Assembly: GCA_023422955.1 (NCBI GenBank) | Contig: JAFAGG010000008.1 | Location: forward strand, 14,578 to 78,577 | From: Pseudomonadota bacterium | Lineage (GTDB): Bacteria > Pseudomonadota > Gammaproteobacteria > Burkholderiales > Burkholderiaceae_D | Length of the DNA stretch: 64,000 nucleotides | Reading direction: 5' to 3' | In this document: in pieces, positions 29,161 to 38,476 of the stretch | How the letters are laid out: every line of letters begins with the position of its first letter | How positions within the stretch are numbered: the stretch's first letter is position 1 | The notes under the pieces: model-generated | What the model was told of the DNA's origin: nothing | Databases searched by the model: none | The model's input: the letters and a program-made list of their open reading frames with translations, nothing else | Made by a program: the position numbers and the translations under genes

Positions 29161-29464
29161 AGCGTCTCCTCCCGTAAGCGCCCGATCAAGGCGCTTTTCT
29201 GCTCCCGGCGATCACCTCCTCTGCGGGCGGCGTACCCCATTTTTTCTACCTTCGATAAGGCCGTTCTACGGCAAGGACTTGATGCCTGACGAAATGAAGC
29301 TCCTACCTGGACGTCCCTGCTCTTTCTCTCTGCGTCTGCGGCTATTTATATTTTTCCGGCTTCCGGGCAGCACTGCCGCAATTGGAGAAATAGTATGCCG
29401 ACGCTCCTCAACAGACCAGCATATTTTGATGTTGTAGCAGCTTGTTGAGGCCCAGGCGTGACAC
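29161..29464. other. Intergenic region between two signalling genes
   Basis: 304 bp upstream of the binding-protein gene, which should contain its promoter. No gene or terminator recognised. Confidence 0.35.
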
Positions 29465-31120
29465 CTAGGCACATTCCGGTGTCGGCGGCGACGGATCGCT
29501 GCCATGAAAACAGTAGGTATTCCTGCCTTTATTCTTGGCCCGGTACATCGCGGCATCGGCATTTCTCAGCAATTCCTCGAAATCCCGACCATGGTCCGGA
29601 TAAAGCGCGACGCCGATCGACATGGAAACGGCGATTCCCGCACTGCCTGCCTGCACCGGCTCCTTCATTCTTTGCGCCAGCTTGTCCAGCACGGGCGGCA
29701 CATCATCAATTCCGTTCAAGCTGGCCAGCACCAGCAGGAACTCGTCTCCGCCTTGCCGGCTCAGGATATCGGAGTTGCGTACCGTGCTGCTCAGGCGTCG
29801 CGCGATCTCCTTCAGATACGCATCTCCCACGCCATGACCGAAGCTGTCATTGATCGCCTTGAAGTGATCCAGATCGAAAAATACCAGCCCCACCTTCTTA
29901 CCTTCACGATCGGCAAAGGCCGCGGCCTGCTCAAAACGCGCCTGTATCAGGCGGCGATTCGGCAAGGCGGTCAAGGCATCGTGGTGGGCGAAGAATTCAA
30001 TACGCCTTTCTGCCGCCTTGCGCTCCGTGATATCGGCAGCGATTGCCAGCACGCCTTCTATTTCGCCGTTTTCGTCGTACAGCGGCGACAGCGTGATCAG
30101 CAGATCGACCATGCTGCCATCGCGCCGCATGCGCTGCGCCTCGAGCTGAAGGTTGGGCTGTCCACTCAAGAGTTGCTGGCGCATGTCCGCGCTTTCGTCG
30201 AGCTTATCCAGCGGTATGGTGGGCAGCGGCTGACCCAGCACCTCTTCTTCCTTCCAGCCGAACAGCCGTTCGCAGGCGTCATTCCATCCAGTTACCCGCC
30301 CTTGCCGGTCACGCGTGTAGATCGCCAGCGGTGAACTCTTCATGATGGTCTGGTTCAACTGCTGTTCGGCTTCCAGCGCACGGCCCGCTTGCCTCATTCC
30401 CTCCTGCTGCGCCTTGTTCAGCTCCGACAGCAGCTTGGAAAAAGCGCCGGCAAGTTCGCCTATTTCTCCCTTGCCAATATCCCGCCTGTTCAGCTTGCCC
30501 TGGAAATTACCCGGATCGATCGCATTCACTTCCTGCACCAGCATGCGCAGCGGCGTAATGACACTGCGTCGCAGCCACAGGAAGTGCAATCCCAGGCCGG
30601 CCGCAACCAGCGCGCCTGCCAAACCTACGAACTGCGTGAGTACGCCGATGATTTTCCTGTTGGCCGTTGCGCGATCCGCGGCAACCACCACGAAGCCCTC
30701 ATTGATGTCGCTCGATTCTGCGATGGGATGGGCAAGGAAAAAATGATTGTCGGTACGAGTGATCTGCATGCCTTCTGCACCCGCTTGTACGCCGGGCCAT
30801 GTGATATCGACCCTGCCGCTGCTGAAGCGCAAATCGCCCTGCGCATCATAGATGCCGGCATAAAGCAGTAGCGGGTCCTGCATCACCACTTCGCGGCATT
30901 CCTCATCCAGCCCCATGAGCGTATCGAAGGCGAACCCCAGGGTCTTCAGGTGCTGAACGGTATGCATCAGTTCCTGGGCAGCGATATGGGCGCGGGTCTG
31001 CAATTCCTCATGGACGTGGGTAGCGATCAGGCGTCCGCCCGCCATCACCAGCCCGGTTGCGACCAGGGCGCCTGACAACAGCGAAATCAGATTGATGCGA
31101 AATTGCAGGGAGTGAATCAT
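29465..31120 (-). CDS. Membrane HAMP-PAS diguanylate cyclase
   Basis: Synthesises c-di-GMP. From ATG 31120, which has GAGAGGGG upstream, the protein is 551 residues; the frame also extends to 31174 without a good ribosome site. It has a first helix (LISLLSGALVATGLVMAGG), a ~120-residue periplasmic sensor (LLLYAGIYDAQGDLRFSSG), a second helix, HAMP (RRSVITPLRMLVQEV), PAS (SPLAIYTRDRQGRVTGWND) and GGDEF (RQGGDEF). The RxxD inhibitory motif RNSD lies upstream of the active site, predicting feedback inhibition. There is no EAL domain. It is monocistronic, with 304 bp between its stop and the next gene downstream. Confidence 0.91.
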   Translation of the reverse strand: MIHSLQFRINLISLLSGALVATGLVMAGGRLIATHVHEELQTRAHIAAQELMHTVQHLKTLGFAFDTLMGLDEECREVVMQDPLLLYAGIYDAQGDLRFSSGRVDITWPGVQAGAEGMQITRTDNHFFLAHPIAESSDINEGFVVVAADRATANRKIIGVLTQFVGLAGALVAAGLGLHFLWLRRSVITPLRMLVQEVNAIDPGNFQGKLNRRDIGKGEIGELAGAFSKLLSELNKAQQEGMRQAGRALEAEQQLNQTIMKSSPLAIYTRDRQGRVTGWNDACERLFGWKEEEVLGQPLPTIPLDKLDESADMRQQLLSGQPNLQLEAQRMRRDGSMVDLLITLSPLYDENGEIEGVLAIAADITERKAAERRIEFFAHHDALTALPNRRLIQARFEQAAAFADREGKKVGLVFFDLDHFKAINDSFGHGVGDAYLKEIARRLSSTVRNSDILSRQGGDEFLLVLASLNGIDDVPPVLDKLAQRMKEPVQAGSAGIAVSMSIGVALYPDHGRDFEELLRNADAAMYRAKNKGRNTYCFHGSDPSPPTPECA

Positions 31121-32298
31121 CCAGCGCACCCCTCTCCCGGGCAGCCTGCCAGATCCAGGATGCCGAGCGGGCAAGCAAGCCTGGCTTCCCTCGCGGGAAA
31201 AGCCACTGTCAATAAATGACGTAAGCGCATCGATACCTTTCGAAGCAAAGGCTATCTGGGATGGGATGTCGCGCTTTCGCCCTGATAATGCGGCCCGTCA
31301 GTGACCCGAGGCGAAAGCCCTTGCATTACAATTGGTTACATTATGCATAGCGCATTTCCCAGTGGCAATTTTTCATTGGTATTTGCCTCAGAACTGCGCA
31401 TTTTCACAACACCCGAAAAAATGCGCGCTAGCAGCGCTGCACAGTAAAACCGAGCAAAGCGTCGATGCTGGAGAACGTGGCTTGAGGGGAAAAGCGGAAA
31501 AAGCAGCGAGGTAGAAATAAAAAGAAGATGGTCCCTGCACTCCCGTGACCTAAGAATTAAGCTGGCATAGTGCTGCTTTACAATGTCTGGGTTGGAGCCG
31601 GGACCACTTTCAATGGACTGAAGCGCCTGGGCGAAGTTCCATTTTTAATACCCGCGCAGTCGCATATTTCTTCGCAAGCTCATACATTCTCACTGCAGCA
31701 ATAGTTTCACGCTTTTTCTTCCCGCCCGGCCATTTCATCGAGCTCTGCAAGTAGTCGGCCAGGAATAAGAATGCCGCTTGATCTGCGCTTTCATATCTTC
31801 ATATCTATAAGCTGGAAGGGAGCTGCCTTTTTCCAACCGGCATGGCGCAGGTGTTAAATTGCCGTCGCTAAAACGATCTTCGGTCACGCGTTCTTTATTG
31901 TTACTCGTCGATCACGGATTACACCTGTTCGGCAAGATGCGGCAGGCGCAAGAGCTGGCAATGACTTTGGCGTCGGCGCTTGAATGCCGACATGGTGCGA
32001 AAAGTGCGACCTCCTTGCGGCGCCATCCGACACTCTGGCGGACACCGCCCTCATCCTCGCACCCGGATCATTACGGCGACTTCCCGGATCGACTTCATCT
32101 CTGCCAGTCTTTCTGCCAGTCGCCGACACCCAAAAAAATCCCGGACAAGTTCCGGTGCATGCGAAATTTTCTGTAAGCGGCGTTCCTGCACCCTTCCGCG
32201 CTCGGCCATAAAGTATTGAACGCTCAATACTTTAGGTTTAAAGTACCCGTCTTCGGCAGCAGCCGCTCTTCAACCCGTGCTGACCAGCCCAAGGCGAC
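31121..32298. other. Long, mostly empty interval; possible gene remnant
   Basis: Nearly 1.2 kb with no confident gene. On the minus strand, 31610-31738 encodes a 42-codon frame rich in Lys and Arg (MKWPGGKKKRETIAAVRMYE) that continues upstream in the same frame without a start; it has no ribosome site and I do not recognise it, so it may be a decayed gene end. Frames at 31859-32176 are unsupported. The final 90 bp hold the promoter and palindrome for the aromatic operon. Confidence 0.45.
32209..32234. promoter_or_regulatory. Perfect palindrome, candidate operator of the aromatic-acid operon
   Basis: Arms TAAAGTATTGA (32209-32219) and TCAATACTTTA (32224-32234) are fully complementary around the 4-bp spacer ACGC. 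It overlaps the -35 of a candidate promoter (TTGAAC at 32216-32221, 17 bp, TAAAGT at 32239-32244) 55-90 bp before the CoA ligase start. A palindrome of this size is expected for a dimeric MarR- or TetR-type repressor, and a MarR gene lies in the operon. Confidence 0.6.
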
Positions 32299-33948
32299 AT
32301 GTTCACAACTGCCCACCTCGACACTTTTGCCCGCGATCAGCTCCCGCCGCGCACGGCTTGGCCGGAATTACATTTCGATCTGCCCAGCCTGCAATACCCG
32401 ACGCAGCTCAATTGCGTCACGCCCTTGCTGGATGACGCCGTCGCGAGCATAGGCACGGAACGCATCGCGCTGTACTCCTTGCAGGAACGCTGGAGTTACG
32501 GCCACCTGCAAAAGACGGTCAACCGGATCGCGCAAGTGCTGCGCGAAGACATGAAGCTGGTTCCCGGCAACCGGGTGCTGCTGCGCGGCGAGAATGCGCT
32601 GATGACGGCAGCCTGCTTTCTCGCCATCCTCAAGGCCGGTTGCATCGTCGTGCCCACCATGCCCATGCTGCGCGCCAAGGAATTGCATGAAGTGCTGGAC
32701 AAGGCGCAAGTCAATGCGGTGCTGTGTTCGCAGGCGCTGACTGCTGAACTGGAAACCGCCAATCGCCGGCTCGCGCAGCCGGCTGCTGTGACGACTTTCC
32801 ACCATGACGGCGACGATGCGCTGGAAGCGATGATGCGCGCCAAGAGTGGAAGCTTCGATGCCTGCCCCACGCTGGCGGAAGACGTGGCGATGATAGTCTT
32901 CACCTCGGGCACTACCGGCAAGCCCAAGGGCACCATGCATTTCCATCGCGACGTGCTGGCCATCTGCGACTGCTTTCCGCCCGCGATGCTGCAAGTGCGC
33001 GAAGACGACATCTGCATCGGCACCCCGCCCTTCGCCTTCACCTTCGGGCTGGGCGGCCTGCTGCTGTTCCCCTTGCGCTATCGCGCCAGCGCCGTGCTGC
33101 TGGAAAGACCCAGCGCCGACGTACTGCTGCAAGCCATGCAGGATTTCCGCGCCACCATAAGTTTCACCGCGCCCGCCTTCTATCGCCGCATGGCGCCGCT
33201 GGTGTCCGGCTACGATCTGTCCAGCCTGCGCAAAGCGGTATCGGCCGGTGAAGCGTTGCCGATTGCAACGCGCGATCTATGGCAGCAGGCGACCGGCCTG
33301 AAACTGATAGACGGCCTGGGCGCGACAGAAATGCTGCATATCTTCATCTCGGCCGCCGAAGACGAGGTGCGGCCGGGCGCAACCGGCAAGGCCGTTCCGG
33401 GCTATCAGGCCTGCATACTGGACGATCAGGGCCGGGCTCTGCCGCCGGGCCAGGTCGGCAAGCTCGCGGTCAAGGGGCCGACCGGCTGCCGCTACCTGGC
33501 CGATTCGCGCCAACAGGCCTATGTGCTGCATGGCTGGAATATCACCGGCGATGCCTTCAGGATGGACGAGGATGGTTACTTCTACTATCACTCCCGCCTG
33601 GACGACATGATCGTTTCCGCCGGCTACAACATCGCCGGCCCGGAAGTCGAAGCAGCGCTGCTGCTGCATCCCGCCGTGCAGGAATGCGCGGTGGTCGGCG
33701 CGCCGAACGAGGAACGCGGCCAGATCGTCAAGGCGTTTGTAGTGCTGCAGGCAGGCCAGGCTGCGGATGCCGGACTGGTCAGGACGCTGCAGGATTTCGT
33801 CAAGCAGACGATTGCGCCCTACAAGTATCCGCGCGCCATCGAGTTTGTCGAGGTTCTGCCGCGCACCGAGAGCGGCAAGCTGCAACGCTTCAAGCTACGC
33901 GATGGCATCAGCGACTCTGCCGACTCTGCCACCACAGGTGACAGATGA
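32299..33948 (+). CDS. Aryl-CoA ligase, benzoate/2-aminobenzoate-CoA ligase family
   Basis: Activates an aromatic acid to its CoA thioester with ATP. The 549-residue ANL-family enzyme has the AMP-binding loop MIVFTSGTTGKPKGTMHFHRD, LIDGLGATEMLHIF, the GDAF motif with the adenosine-binding aspartate (ITGDAFRMDEDGYFYY), the hinge SRLDDMIVSAGYNI and the catalytic lysine near the C-terminus (RTESGKLQRFKLR). Its context, directly followed by a monooxygenase/reductase known for 2-aminobenzoyl-CoA and salicylyl-CoA, makes 2-aminobenzoate (anthranilate) or salicylate the likely substrate. The stop overlaps the next ATG by four bases. Confidence 0.85.
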   Translation: MFTTAHLDTFARDQLPPRTAWPELHFDLPSLQYPTQLNCVTPLLDDAVASIGTERIALYSLQERWSYGHLQKTVNRIAQVLREDMKLVPGNRVLLRGENALMTAACFLAILKAGCIVVPTMPMLRAKELHEVLDKAQVNAVLCSQALTAELETANRRLAQPAAVTTFHHDGDDALEAMMRAKSGSFDACPTLAEDVAMIVFTSGTTGKPKGTMHFHRDVLAICDCFPPAMLQVREDDICIGTPPFAFTFGLGGLLLFPLRYRASAVLLERPSADVLLQAMQDFRATISFTAPAFYRRMAPLVSGYDLSSLRKAVSAGEALPIATRDLWQQATGLKLIDGLGATEMLHIFISAAEDEVRPGATGKAVPGYQACILDDQGRALPPGQVGKLAVKGPTGCRYLADSRQQAYVLHGWNITGDAFRMDEDGYFYYHSRLDDMIVSAGYNIAGPEVEAALLLHPAVQECAVVGAPNEERGQIVKAFVVLQAGQAADAGLVRTLQDFVKQTIAPYKYPRAIEFVEVLPRTESGKLQRFKLRDGISDSADSATTGDR

Positions 33949-36326
33949 ATATCGTCTGCATAGGCGGGGGGCCGGCCGGCCTCTATTTCGGCCTGCTCAG
34001 AAAAAAGGCACATCCCGAAGATTGCGTCACCGTGATCGAGCGGCGGCTGAGCAATGAAACCTATGGCTGGGGCGTGGTGTTTTCCGATCAAGCCATGGAC
34101 AATCTCGCCGCCGCCGATGCCAGCAGTGCGCAAGCGATCCGGCAAGCGCTGGTGCACTGGGACGATGTCGCCGCCCATTTCAAGGGCCAGACCCTGCGTT
34201 CCGGCGGCCACGGCTTTTCCGGCATCGCACGCCAGCGCCTGCTGGACATCCTGCAGCAGCGTTGCGAAGAAACCGGCGTGCAACTGTGGTTCGGGCAGGA
34301 GGCGACGGACGCCGAGGCCATTGCCGCCCGTTTCGATGCGGACCTGGTAATTGCCGCCGACGGCTTGAACAGCAGCACGCGCGAACGCTACCGCGACGCC
34401 TTCCAGCCGACGATGGAATTGCGCCATTGCCGCTACTTCTGGCTGGGCAGCACGCTGCCGCTGAACGCATTCACCTTCGCCTTCGAAGCAACGGAACATG
34501 GCTGGTTCCAGATGCATGCCTATCCGCATGCATCGCATGAACAAGCCCACGCATCCACCGTCATCATCGAAACGCCGGAACCGGTATGGCGGACGGCGGG
34601 ACTGGATCGCATGAGCACGGCCGAGAGCATCGCCTACTGCGAGAAACTGTTCGCCTCCCATCTCCACGGTCATCGCCTGCAGCACCAGGCGATGCAGCAG
34701 GACAGTAAAAAAAGCTGGCCTCGTTTCGGCCGCCTTCATTGCGCAAGCTGGATGCATGCGCTCGACGTGAAGGGGCGCTCCATCCCGCTGGTGTTGATGG
34801 GCGATGCCGCGCACAGCCTGCATTTCTCCATCGGCTCCGGCACCCGGCAGGCGATGGAAGACGCAATTTCTCTGAGCGAGGCGCTGGATGAAACGCCACA
34901 GCTCGGCGATGCGCTGCACCGCTACGAACAAGTCCGCCGCATCGACATCCTGCGCAACCAGAATGCCGCCGCCAATTCCATGGAATGGTTCGAGAATGTG
35001 CAGCGTTACGCCCACTTCCCGCCCGAGCAGTTCGCCTACTCGCTGCTGACGCGCAGCCAGCGCATTTCGCATGAAAACCTGAGGCTGCGCGACAGCGCTT
35101 ATGTGGAAAGCTACGAAGATCGCCTGGCTGAAGCGGCCTATGCAGCGGCAGGTCTGGGCAAGCCCGCTACGACACGCGCCATTCCTCCCATGCTCACGCC
35201 CTTCCGGGTGCGCGGCATCACGCTGAACAACCGCATCGCGGTTTCGCCGATGGCGCAGTACTCGGCCAGCGACGGGCTGGTGGGCGACTATCACCTGGTG
35301 CACCTGGGCAGCCGCGCAATGGGCGGCGCCGGCCTGGTGTTTGCCGAGATGACTTGCGTAACGGCCGATGCCCGGATCACGCCCGGCTGTCCCGGCCTGT
35401 ATCACCCTTCTCATACCGAGGCATGGAAGCGCATCGTCGACTTCATTCACGCGAATACCGATGCCAAGGTAGCGATCCAGCTCGGCCATGCGGGCGCCAA
35501 GGGCGCGACCCGGCCAATGTGGGAAGGCATGGATCAGCCGCTGCAGGAGCAGGCATGGCCGCTGCTGGCTGCCTCCGAGCAGCAATATCTGCCGGGCATT
35601 TCGCAATGGGCGCAGGCGGCTACCGAGTCCGACCTGGAACGCATCCAGGCCGATTTCGTGCGCGCCGCGCAGCAGGCCGATGCCGCCGGCTTCGACTGGC
35701 TGGAACTGCATTGCGCGCACGGCTACCTGCTGTCCTCCTTCATCTCGCCGCTGACCAATCAGCGCAGCGACGCCTACGGCGGCACGCTGGAAAACCGCTG
35801 CCGCTATCCGCTGCAAGTATTCGCCGCGATCCGCGCGGTGTGGCCGCAGCACAAGCCGATCAGCGTGCGCATTTCTTCACATGATTGGGTCGACGGCGGC
35901 ACCACGCCGGACGATGCGGTGCAGATCGCACGCCTTTTCAGGCAAGCCGGCGCGGACATGATCGCCGTCTCTTCCGGGCAGGTCAGCAAGGCGGAACAGC
36001 CGGCTTATGGACGCATGTACCAGACGCCGTTTTCCGACCGCATACGCAACGAAGCCGGCATCGCCACTATCGCGGTCGGCGCCATCTACGAAGCCGATCA
36101 TGCCAACAGCATCATCGCCGCCGGTCGTGCCGACTTGTGCGCGATTGCCCGCCCGCACCTGGCCAATCCGCACTGGACGCTGAATGAAGCGGCGAAGATA
36201 GGATTTACCGATATCGCCTGGCCGCGCCCCTACCGCAGCGGCAAAAGCCAGCTGGAACGCAATCATGCACAGCGGGTGCAACAGGAAACGCCCTCCTCTT
36301 CCATGAAGAAGGAGCAAAAACAATGA
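33945..36326 (+). CDS. Bifunctional FAD monooxygenase / FMN reductase (2-aminobenzoyl-CoA or salicylyl-CoA type)
   Basis: A natural fusion of 793 residues. The N-terminal ~400 residues are a flavoprotein monooxygenase: FAD loop CIGGGPAGLYFG, VIERR, and LMGDAAHSLHFSIGSG. The C-terminal ~370 residues are an Old-Yellow-Enzyme-type NADH:flavin reductase (FRVRGITLNNRIAVSPMAQY, HCAHGYLLSSFISPLTNQR, RISSHDWVDGG, CAIARPHLANP). In Azoarcus evansii this fusion converts 2-aminobenzoyl-CoA to a hydroxylated, ring-reduced product without classical ring cleavage; closely related proteins are named salicylyl-CoA 5-hydroxylase. The exact substrate cannot be told from sequence alone. The start overlaps the ligase stop and the stop overlaps the SDR start, so the three are coupled. 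Confidence 0.88.
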   Translation: MNIVCIGGGPAGLYFGLLRKKAHPEDCVTVIERRLSNETYGWGVVFSDQAMDNLAAADASSAQAIRQALVHWDDVAAHFKGQTLRSGGHGFSGIARQRLLDILQQRCEETGVQLWFGQEATDAEAIAARFDADLVIAADGLNSSTRERYRDAFQPTMELRHCRYFWLGSTLPLNAFTFAFEATEHGWFQMHAYPHASHEQAHASTVIIETPEPVWRTAGLDRMSTAESIAYCEKLFASHLHGHRLQHQAMQQDSKKSWPRFGRLHCASWMHALDVKGRSIPLVLMGDAAHSLHFSIGSGTRQAMEDAISLSEALDETPQLGDALHRYEQVRRIDILRNQNAAANSMEWFENVQRYAHFPPEQFAYSLLTRSQRISHENLRLRDSAYVESYEDRLAEAAYAAAGLGKPATTRAIPPMLTPFRVRGITLNNRIAVSPMAQYSASDGLVGDYHLVHLGSRAMGGAGLVFAEMTCVTADARITPGCPGLYHPSHTEAWKRIVDFIHANTDAKVAIQLGHAGAKGATRPMWEGMDQPLQEQAWPLLAASEQQYLPGISQWAQAATESDLERIQADFVRAAQQADAAGFDWLELHCAHGYLLSSFISPLTNQRSDAYGGTLENRCRYPLQVFAAIRAVWPQHKPISVRISSHDWVDGGTTPDDAVQIARLFRQAGADMIAVSSGQVSKAEQPAYGRMYQTPFSDRIRNEAGIATIAVGAIYEADHANSIIAAGRADLCAIARPHLANPHWTLNEAAKIGFTDIAWPRPYRSGKSQLERNHAQRVQQETPSSSMKKEQKQ

Positions 36327-37093
36327 CGACACTGAACGGCAGACATGCGCTGGTGACAGGCGGCTCACGCGGCATAGGCGCGGCCATTGCGCGCGAATTG
36401 CTGTTGCAGGGAGCGCGCGTCACGCTGCTGGCGCGCGATGCATCCGCCCTGCTACAAGCCCAGGAACAGCTCTCGGCGCTGGGCCAGGTCCATCATGTGG
36501 TCGCCGATGTCGCCGAACGCAAGCAGGTGGAACAGGCATTGCAGCAAGTCGGCCAGCAGCTGGGTCCGCTGGATATCCTGATCAACAATGCCGGCCAGGT
36601 TGCTTCCGCGCCTTTCCTGAATACGGGCGACGAACTGTGGCAGCGCATGCTGGATGTGAACCTGAACGGCACCTATTACTGCATCCAGGCTGTGCTGTCC
36701 GTAATGCGCGAGCAAGGCTGGGGGCGTATCGTGAATGTCGCGAGCAGCGCCGGCTTGCGGGGTTATGCCTATGTTGCGGCCTATTGCGCCGCCAAGCATG
36801 GCGTCGTCGGCCTCACCCGCGCACTGGCGCTGGAACTGGAAAGCAGCGGTGTGACTGTCAATGCCGTCTGTCCCGGTTATACCGATACACCCATGCTGCG
36901 CACATCCATCGAGCAGCTTGCCGCAAAAACCGGGCAAGACGGCGAAACCATCCTGGCGACGCTGGCCGCGCAAAATGCCCGGGGCCGCCTGCTGTCGCCG
37001 CAGGAAGTCGCGCAGGCGGCAGTCGGTTTTTGCCTGCCCGATGCCACGCAACGCAATGGCGAAATCGCAGACCTCGATACATTGCCCGCATGA
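36323..37093 (+). CDS. Short-chain dehydrogenase/reductase
   Basis: A 256-residue classical SDR. It has the nucleotide loop TGGSRGIG, NNAG, the serine region NVASSAGL, the catalytic YxxxK in AAYCAAKHG, and VCPGYTDTPM after the active site. In the operon it would oxidise or reduce the hydroxyacyl-CoA made from the ring-reduced aromatic product, acting like a 3-hydroxyacyl-CoA dehydrogenase. The ATG overlaps the monooxygenase stop. The MarR gene follows after 11 bp. Confidence 0.9.
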   Translation: MTTLNGRHALVTGGSRGIGAAIARELLLQGARVTLLARDASALLQAQEQLSALGQVHHVVADVAERKQVEQALQQVGQQLGPLDILINNAGQVASAPFLNTGDELWQRMLDVNLNGTYYCIQAVLSVMREQGWGRIVNVASSAGLRGYAYVAAYCAAKHGVVGLTRALALELESSGVTVNAVCPGYTDTPMLRTSIEQLAAKTGQDGETILATLAAQNARGRLLSPQEVAQAAVGFCLPDATQRNGEIADLDTLPA

Positions 37094-37104
37094 AGGAGAG
37101 GAAG

Positions 37105-37638
37105 ATGCCACCCAAACAGGATGCAACAAGCAGCCCGCCACACACCGCCGAGGAAGACATTGATCTGGAGTCGCGCCTGACCGATGCTCATCATCCTTCG
37201 CTGCACCTATGGCTGCGCATGCTGTCGTACACGACTCGCATCGACAATGAAATCCGCTCGCGGCTGCGCGCCCATTTCGATATCACGCAACCGCGCTTCG
37301 ACCTGATGGCGCAGCTGGTCGGCCATCCGCAGGGCTTGCGCATGGGTGAACTGTCGCGGCGCATGATGGTCACCTGCGGCAACGTCACCGCGATTACCGA
37401 CCAGCTGGAACATGAACAACTGGTCGAGCGCGTGCCGGAGCCGCTGGACCGGCGCGCCTACAGCGTGAAGCTGACGGCCGCCGGTCGCCGCAACTTCAGC
37501 CGCATGGCGCAGGCGCACGAAACCTGGATCAGCGAACTGATGGTCGGCATTTCGGAAGCAGATAAAAAACAGCTCGATGACACGCTGGCCCGCATGAAGC
37601 AGCATCTGAGTCTCGTTCTGAAAAACGGGACTGCCTGA
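37105..37638 (+). CDS. MarR family transcriptional regulator
   Basis: A 177-residue winged-helix regulator, starting at ATG 37105 after GGAGAGG. The HTH is around residues 60-125 (LMAQLVGHPQGLRMGELSRR, VTAITDQLEHEQLVERVPEP, DRRAYSVKLTAAG). MarR proteins usually repress aromatic-acid operons and are released by an aryl-CoA or acid. It sits inside the operon, so it probably autoregulates through the palindrome at 32209. An N-terminal polar extension of ~30 residues is longer than usual. Confidence 0.88.
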   Translation: MPPKQDATSSPPHTAEEDIDLESRLTDAHHPSLHLWLRMLSYTTRIDNEIRSRLRAHFDITQPRFDLMAQLVGHPQGLRMGELSRRMMVTCGNVTAITDQLEHEQLVERVPEPLDRRAYSVKLTAAGRRNFSRMAQAHETWISELMVGISEADKKQLDDTLARMKQHLSLVLKNGTA

Positions 37639-37647
37639 GGAGAGATC

Positions 37648-38469
37648 ATGCCCCCTACTTTTCCCTTGGCCTCTTACCGGCCGACCCATTTTCGCTTCGC
37701 GCTGCAGGACAGGGTCGCCACCCTCACCCTGGACCGCCCCGAGCGCAAGAATCCGCTCACCTTCGAATCCTATGCCGAGCTGCGCGAGCTGTTTCGCGCG
37801 CTGAGCACCGCCAGCGACGTGAAGGCCGTGGTCATGACCGGCGCCGGCGGCAATTTCTGTTCGGGCGGCGATGTGCACGACATCATCGCACCGCTGACGC
37901 AGGCCGACATGCCCGCGCTGCTGGCCTTCACCCGTATGACGGGCGAGTTGGTGAAAGCCATGCGCGATTGCCCGCAACCCATCATTGCCGCAGTCGATGG
38001 CGTGTGCGCCGGCGCAGGCGCTGCGATTGCATTGGCCTCGGACCTGCGCCTGGGCACGGCGCGCAGCAAGACTGCCTTCCTGTTTGCGCGCGTAGGTTTG
38101 TCCGGCTGCGACATGGGCGCCTGTGCGCTGCTGCCGCGCGTGATCGGCCTGGGACGCGCCAGCGAACTGCTACTGACCGGCCGCAGCATGAACGGCGAAG
38201 AAGCCGAGCGCTGGGGCTTTTATAACCGGCTGTGCGATCCAGAATTCCTGCAGCAGGAGGCACAGGCCCTCGCCGCCGAACTGGCAAGCGGCCCGGGCTT
38301 CGCGCATGCCATGACCAAGAAAATGCTGCAGCAGGAAGCGACCATGAGCCTGGAAGAAGTACTCGAAGCCGATGCCCAGGCCCAGGCGATATGCATGACC
38401 ACCCAGGATTTCCGCCGTGCTTATGAAGCGTTCGCCGCCAAGCGCAAACCGGAATTCAAGGGCGACTGA
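37648..38469 (+). CDS. Crotonase-fold protein (enoyl-CoA hydratase family), atypical active site
   Basis: A 273-residue crotonase-superfamily protein: ATLTLDRPERKNPLT, the oxyanion-hole region FCSGGDVHDI, AVDGVCAGAGAAIALASDLR and the ring-opening helix ELLLTGRSMNGEEAERWGFY. Canonical enoyl-CoA hydratases have two catalytic glutamates, one in the GGGCE segment and one in the QPE segment; here the first position reads GAGAA and the second region reads FARVGLSGCDMG, so neither is obvious. It may use the Asp of GCDMG or catalyse another reaction of the superfamily such as C-C hydrolysis. It starts 9 bp after the MarR stop within the operon. Confidence 0.85.
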   Translation: MPPTFPLASYRPTHFRFALQDRVATLTLDRPERKNPLTFESYAELRELFRALSTASDVKAVVMTGAGGNFCSGGDVHDIIAPLTQADMPALLAFTRMTGELVKAMRDCPQPIIAAVDGVCAGAGAAIALASDLRLGTARSKTAFLFARVGLSGCDMGACALLPRVIGLGRASELLLTGRSMNGEEAERWGFYNRLCDPEFLQQEAQALAAELASGPGFAHAMTKKMLQQEATMSLEEVLEADAQAQAICMTTQDFRRAYEAFAAKRKPEFKGD

Positions 38470-38476
38470 GACAGAT

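Noticed and set aside
31529..31606. TGGTCCC and GGGACCA inverted pair 64 bp apart as insertion-sequence ends
   Set aside because: Only 7 bp, no transposase between or beside them, and no visible target duplication.
33819..35852. 677-codon minus-strand frame opposite the aromatic monooxygenase
   Set aside because: Very long but rich in Arg, His and Gln without domain motifs; the plus-strand flavoprotein motifs are unambiguous.
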